A program made the position numbers and the translations under genes. From Anaerolineales bacterium (GTDB lineage: Bacteria; Chloroflexota; Anaerolineae; Anaerolineales; UBA4823), in the NCBI GenBank assembly GCA_016932955.1, contig JAFGBV010000257.1, forward strand, positions 1 through 34,531: a DNA stretch of 34,531 nucleotides, read 5' to 3'. This document shows positions 32,681-34,531 of the stretch, piece by piece (the stretch's first letter is position 1; each line of letters begins with the position of its first letter). The notes below the pieces were generated by a model. That model did not search any database, was not told the origin of the DNA, and saw only the letters and a list, made by a program, of their open reading frames with translations.

Positions 32681-32791
32681 TTTGGTTGCCTCCTGTTTGA
32701 TCAGTTGAGTTGGTTCGGTGGGTGGGGTTTGCGGCTCCTGGCCGGCAATTGACCCCGATACACGTGCACATCCTTGCGGTTGTTCTGCCAT
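32681..32791 (-). other. Possible 37-residue N-terminal extension or leader of the peroxiredoxin
   Basis: An in-frame ATG at 32791-32789, with AAGGAGG just upstream, would add 37 residues starting [17 protein letters not shown] on the minus strand at 32843-32838 would start a transcript upstream of it. Peroxiredoxins normally begin near the inner ATG at 32680 ([12 protein letters not shown]), which has its own AGGAGG. The extension is Pro/Gln-rich with no signal peptide. Confidence 0.45.
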
Positions 32792-32896
32792 TTTGCCTCC
32801 TTTTATAGCAGATATGGAACGAGTATATTCACCATTGATTATACAACAGTTATGGTGCTGTATAGTATACTATTGCCCTGATAGGAGCAAATTTGT
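32792..32896. promoter_or_regulatory. Divergent promoter region with palindrome
   Basis: This 105-nt gap lies between the peroxiredoxin and a plus-strand membrane protein. It holds a minus-strand -10 TATAAT (32843-32838), a perfect 12-bp palindrome ATAGTATACTAT (32862-32873), and an AGGAG before the plus-strand gene. The palindrome may be a shared operator or simply overlapping -10 elements. No clear -35 was found for either direction. Confidence 0.45.
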
Positions 32897-33379
32897 ATGC
32901 TCACCTTCATTGACACGATCGGATTCTGGCTCAGCATGGCGGTGGGGGTAGTGGTGTACGCCTGGCCACAGTTCCGCATGCCGCGCACCCAGCGCCTCAA
33001 CGAGGCCGGACTGCTGGAACTTTCGCCGGCTTTCAAAGGCGTGGCGCGCGCCTACCTGATGCACAGCATGCTCACTTTCTTGCTGACGATGGTATTTCTG
33101 GTGGTGGTGCTCTACCTGCCCATCCACCAGACGCCCAATGGGGGGCAGGCGGCGCGGCTGGCCTGGCCGGCGGTGCTGCTCTCGTTCATCGGCCTGATGC
33201 AGGGGCTTTTCGCGGTGCTGCGCGGGGTTTACCCGGCCTCGCGCTACAACGGTAGATATACCTTTTTTGGTTATACAAAAGATGGAGAGATGAAAACCCT
33301 GGGCCGGCGCCAGATGCTCTCCGCACTGCTGGTAGCGATAATTGCCCTATTGGCCGGCCTGCTGCGGTACCTGGCATGA
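32897..33379 (+). CDS. Four-helix membrane protein of unknown function
   Basis: The 160-residue protein has hydrophobic helices near 5-23, 55-77, 88-108 and 138-158, with a conserved-looking cytoplasmic turn P-Q-F-R-M-P-R-T-Q-R-L-N-E-A-G-L after the first. I do not recognise a family. AGGAG lies about 11 nt before the ATG. Its stop overlaps the ATG of the methyltransferase gene (ATGA), so the two are translationally coupled. It is divergent from the selenocysteine peroxiredoxin across a short shared promoter region. Confidence 0.72.
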   Translation: MLTFIDTIGFWLSMAVGVVVYAWPQFRMPRTQRLNEAGLLELSPAFKGVARAYLMHSMLTFLLTMVFLVVVLYLPIHQTPNGGQAARLAWPAVLLSFIGLMQGLFAVLRGVYPASRYNGRYTFFGYTKDGEMKTLGRRQMLSALLVAIIALLAGLLRYLA

Positions 33380-34317
33380 CACAAGCGCTCCCCCTCGTTT
33401 GCCAGGCGGTGCAGAACGATGTGGTAGTCGATCTTGTGCGGCGTTCGCTGCAGGCAGGGTACTGCGAATTGTATGGCGAACACGCGGCCGAGGCCGCGGA
33501 GATGGTGAAAACGGCGCTGGAGATGCTGCGACGCTCGCAAAGCCGGGGGGTCGATCCTGCGGCATGGCAAGAAGCCGCGGCGCAGGTTTCCGACCAGGTG
33601 CTGCACAAAGCGGACAACTCCTTTTGGTTCAACCACATCTATCACACCTACAAGACGCAAACAAAGCCTGAGCAGGATTACAACCTGCTGAGAAACCTGC
33701 TTTCTGGCAAGCGCATTCTCGATTACGGCTGCGGCAGCGGGTACCTGGCGGTGCGCCTGGCGCAAGCCGGATACAGCGTCTTTACCACGGATGTGCTCGA
33801 TTACCGCTACGAGGAGGCGCGCAACCTGCCCTTTGCGAAGATGGGCTCGCCACAGGCGCTGCCCTACCCGGCAGGCAGCATGGACAGCGCCCTGGTGCAG
33901 GCCGTGTTGCATCACATCGACCCGGCAGACTTGGGTGCGGTGATCGGCCAACTGGGGCAGATCGCCTGGCGAGTAGTAGTGAAAGAAGACACCTACAATC
34001 TCCCCTCAGACTTGCCCGGGCTGGAGGAACGCCTGGCTGAACAGCCACTGCTGCGCACTTTCCATGCCCTGCCACTTGAGGAGCAGTTCCAGGCGCTGGC
34101 GCTGATCGACACCTTTTCCAATGCGATTGCGCTGGGAATCCCGCAGATGAACCTGCCCTTCCAGTTCAAGTCCATCCCAGAGTGGGAAGCGGCTTTCGCT
34201 GCCAACGGGCTGAGGATGATCGAGGTGCGGCTGGCAGGTTTCGAGCCGGGACGGGTGCACAAAAGCTGCCATGTGTGGATGGTGTTTGATCGCGCACAAG
34301 CAGCAGACTCAAGGTGA
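33376..34317 (+). CDS. Class I SAM-dependent methyltransferase
   Basis: The 313-residue protein has an N-terminal helical part (about 1-105) and a Rossmann methyltransferase domain. Motif I is I-L-D-Y-G-C-G-S-G-Y-L-A near residues 112-123, motif II F-T-T-D-V-L-D follows, and motif IV-V is A-L-P-Y-P-A-G-S-M-D-S-A-L-V-Q-A-V-L-H-H-I. These bind S-adenosylmethionine. The substrate is unknown; V-V-V-K-E-D-T-Y and a long C-terminal half resemble the cofactor/lipid methyltransferases of the Methyltransf_11 group. It overlaps the preceding gene by 4 nt (ATGA) and the 3' end of the minus-strand gene at 34309 by 9 nt. Confidence 0.88.
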   Translation: MTQALPLVCQAVQNDVVVDLVRRSLQAGYCELYGEHAAEAAEMVKTALEMLRRSQSRGVDPAAWQEAAAQVSDQVLHKADNSFWFNHIYHTYKTQTKPEQDYNLLRNLLSGKRILDYGCGSGYLAVRLAQAGYSVFTTDVLDYRYEEARNLPFAKMGSPQALPYPAGSMDSALVQAVLHHIDPADLGAVIGQLGQIAWRVVVKEDTYNLPSDLPGLEERLAEQPLLRTFHALPLEEQFQALALIDTFSNAIALGIPQMNLPFQFKSIPEWEAAFAANGLRMIEVRLAGFEPGRVHKSCHVWMVFDRAQAADSR

Positions 34318-34521
34318 ATCTTCATACAACCTGGTAAGGGCGTACCCCGGTAACGGGCGCGGGTACATCTGGCGCTCGAGGGCGGTGCAGTCATCGCAGA
34401 GGAGGAAGCGCACCGGTATGGGCACCCCATGGGCGAGGATCACCCAGGTATCCAGGCGGTGGGTGGCGGTCTTGCCGCAGGCACAGCGCTTGCGGGTGCG
34501 GCGGCGTCGCTTACCCGCCAT
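34309..34521 (-). CDS. Small Cys4 putative zinc-binding protein
   Basis: A 70-residue protein with a basic N-terminus (G-K-R-R-R-R-T-R-K-R) and two Cys pairs, C-A-C-G and C-D-D-C, spaced as in a zinc ribbon. The family is not recognised. It begins 10 nt from the window end, so the ribosome site is only partly visible and no clear one is seen. Its 3' end overlaps the convergent methyltransferase by 9 nt. The Cys4 pattern supports a real gene. Confidence 0.55.
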   Translation of the reverse strand: MAGKRRRRTRKRCACGKTATHRLDTWVILAHGVPIPVRFLLCDDCTALERQMYPRPLPGYALTRLYEDSP

Positions 34522-34531
34522 GGCAAGCCAA

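Noticed and set aside
32075..32791. Two separate genes or a simple pseudogene for the peroxiredoxin
   Set aside because: Only one stop interrupts an otherwise perfectly conserved frame, it is TGA, it replaces the catalytic Cys, and a SECIS-like hairpin follows. A plain nonsense mutation remains possible but is less likely.

Overview
The window looks like chromosomal DNA of a Chloroflexota bacterium, most likely class Anaerolineae. The reasons are the G+C-rich coding DNA, lipoproteins with long Thr/Pro linkers followed by an NBR1-type Ig domain or WD40 propellers, very large secreted beta-rich proteins ending in an L-P-M-(L/I)-Y-(K/R) motif, and the accessory families present (DUF6311, DUF6295, DUF2721, DUF4037, SHOCT). 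This placement is inference, because there is no rRNA or other marker gene. I saw no tRNA, CRISPR array, IS element or prophage.

Layout. 1-4455: a signalling operon with a hybrid histidine kinase carrying three receiver domains (cut by the window edge), a REC-HD-GYP protein and a REC-histidine kinase; the last two share nearly the same receiver. 4494-7766: a strong sigma70-like promoter, an NBR1-Ig/beta-propeller lipoprotein and a DUF6311 membrane protein. 7802-8488 (minus): a zinc-ribbon membrane protein. 8564-12489: a promoter and a 1260-residue secreted protein with a dockerin-like N-terminus and a cohesin-like C-terminus. 12657-16311: a YdeI-like protein, a SHOCT membrane protein and a WD40/peptidoglycan-binding lipoprotein. 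16375-24225 (minus): a 2616-residue beta-helix/tandem-Ig/PKD surface protein. 24632-26017: a dienelactone hydrolase, a DUF6295 protein and a charged coiled-coil protein. 26163-29375: a more A+T-rich pair of alanine dehydrogenase/transhydrogenase-fold paralogues, flanked by an isoprenylcysteine methyltransferase (ICMT) gene on the right and a decayed ICMT fragment on the left. 29666-31833: a nucleotidyltransferase, a CDF metal transporter and a DUF2721 protein. 32075-32791 (minus): a peroxiredoxin interrupted by an in-frame TGA. 32897-34521: a membrane protein, a SAM methyltransferase and a small Cys4 protein.

The most important observation is the peroxiredoxin. Its only in-frame stop codon replaces the peroxidatic cysteine (P-V-D-F-T-F-V-TGA-A-T-E), and 17 nt after the TGA comes the loop of a perfect hairpin with a GGUC loop, as expected for a bacterial SECIS element. 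I read it as one selenoprotein, not two broken ORFs. Other points of interest are the shared C-terminal motif of the two giant secreted proteins, the dockerin/cohesin pairing in a single chain, and the paralogous dehydrogenase pair bounded by an ICMT relic.
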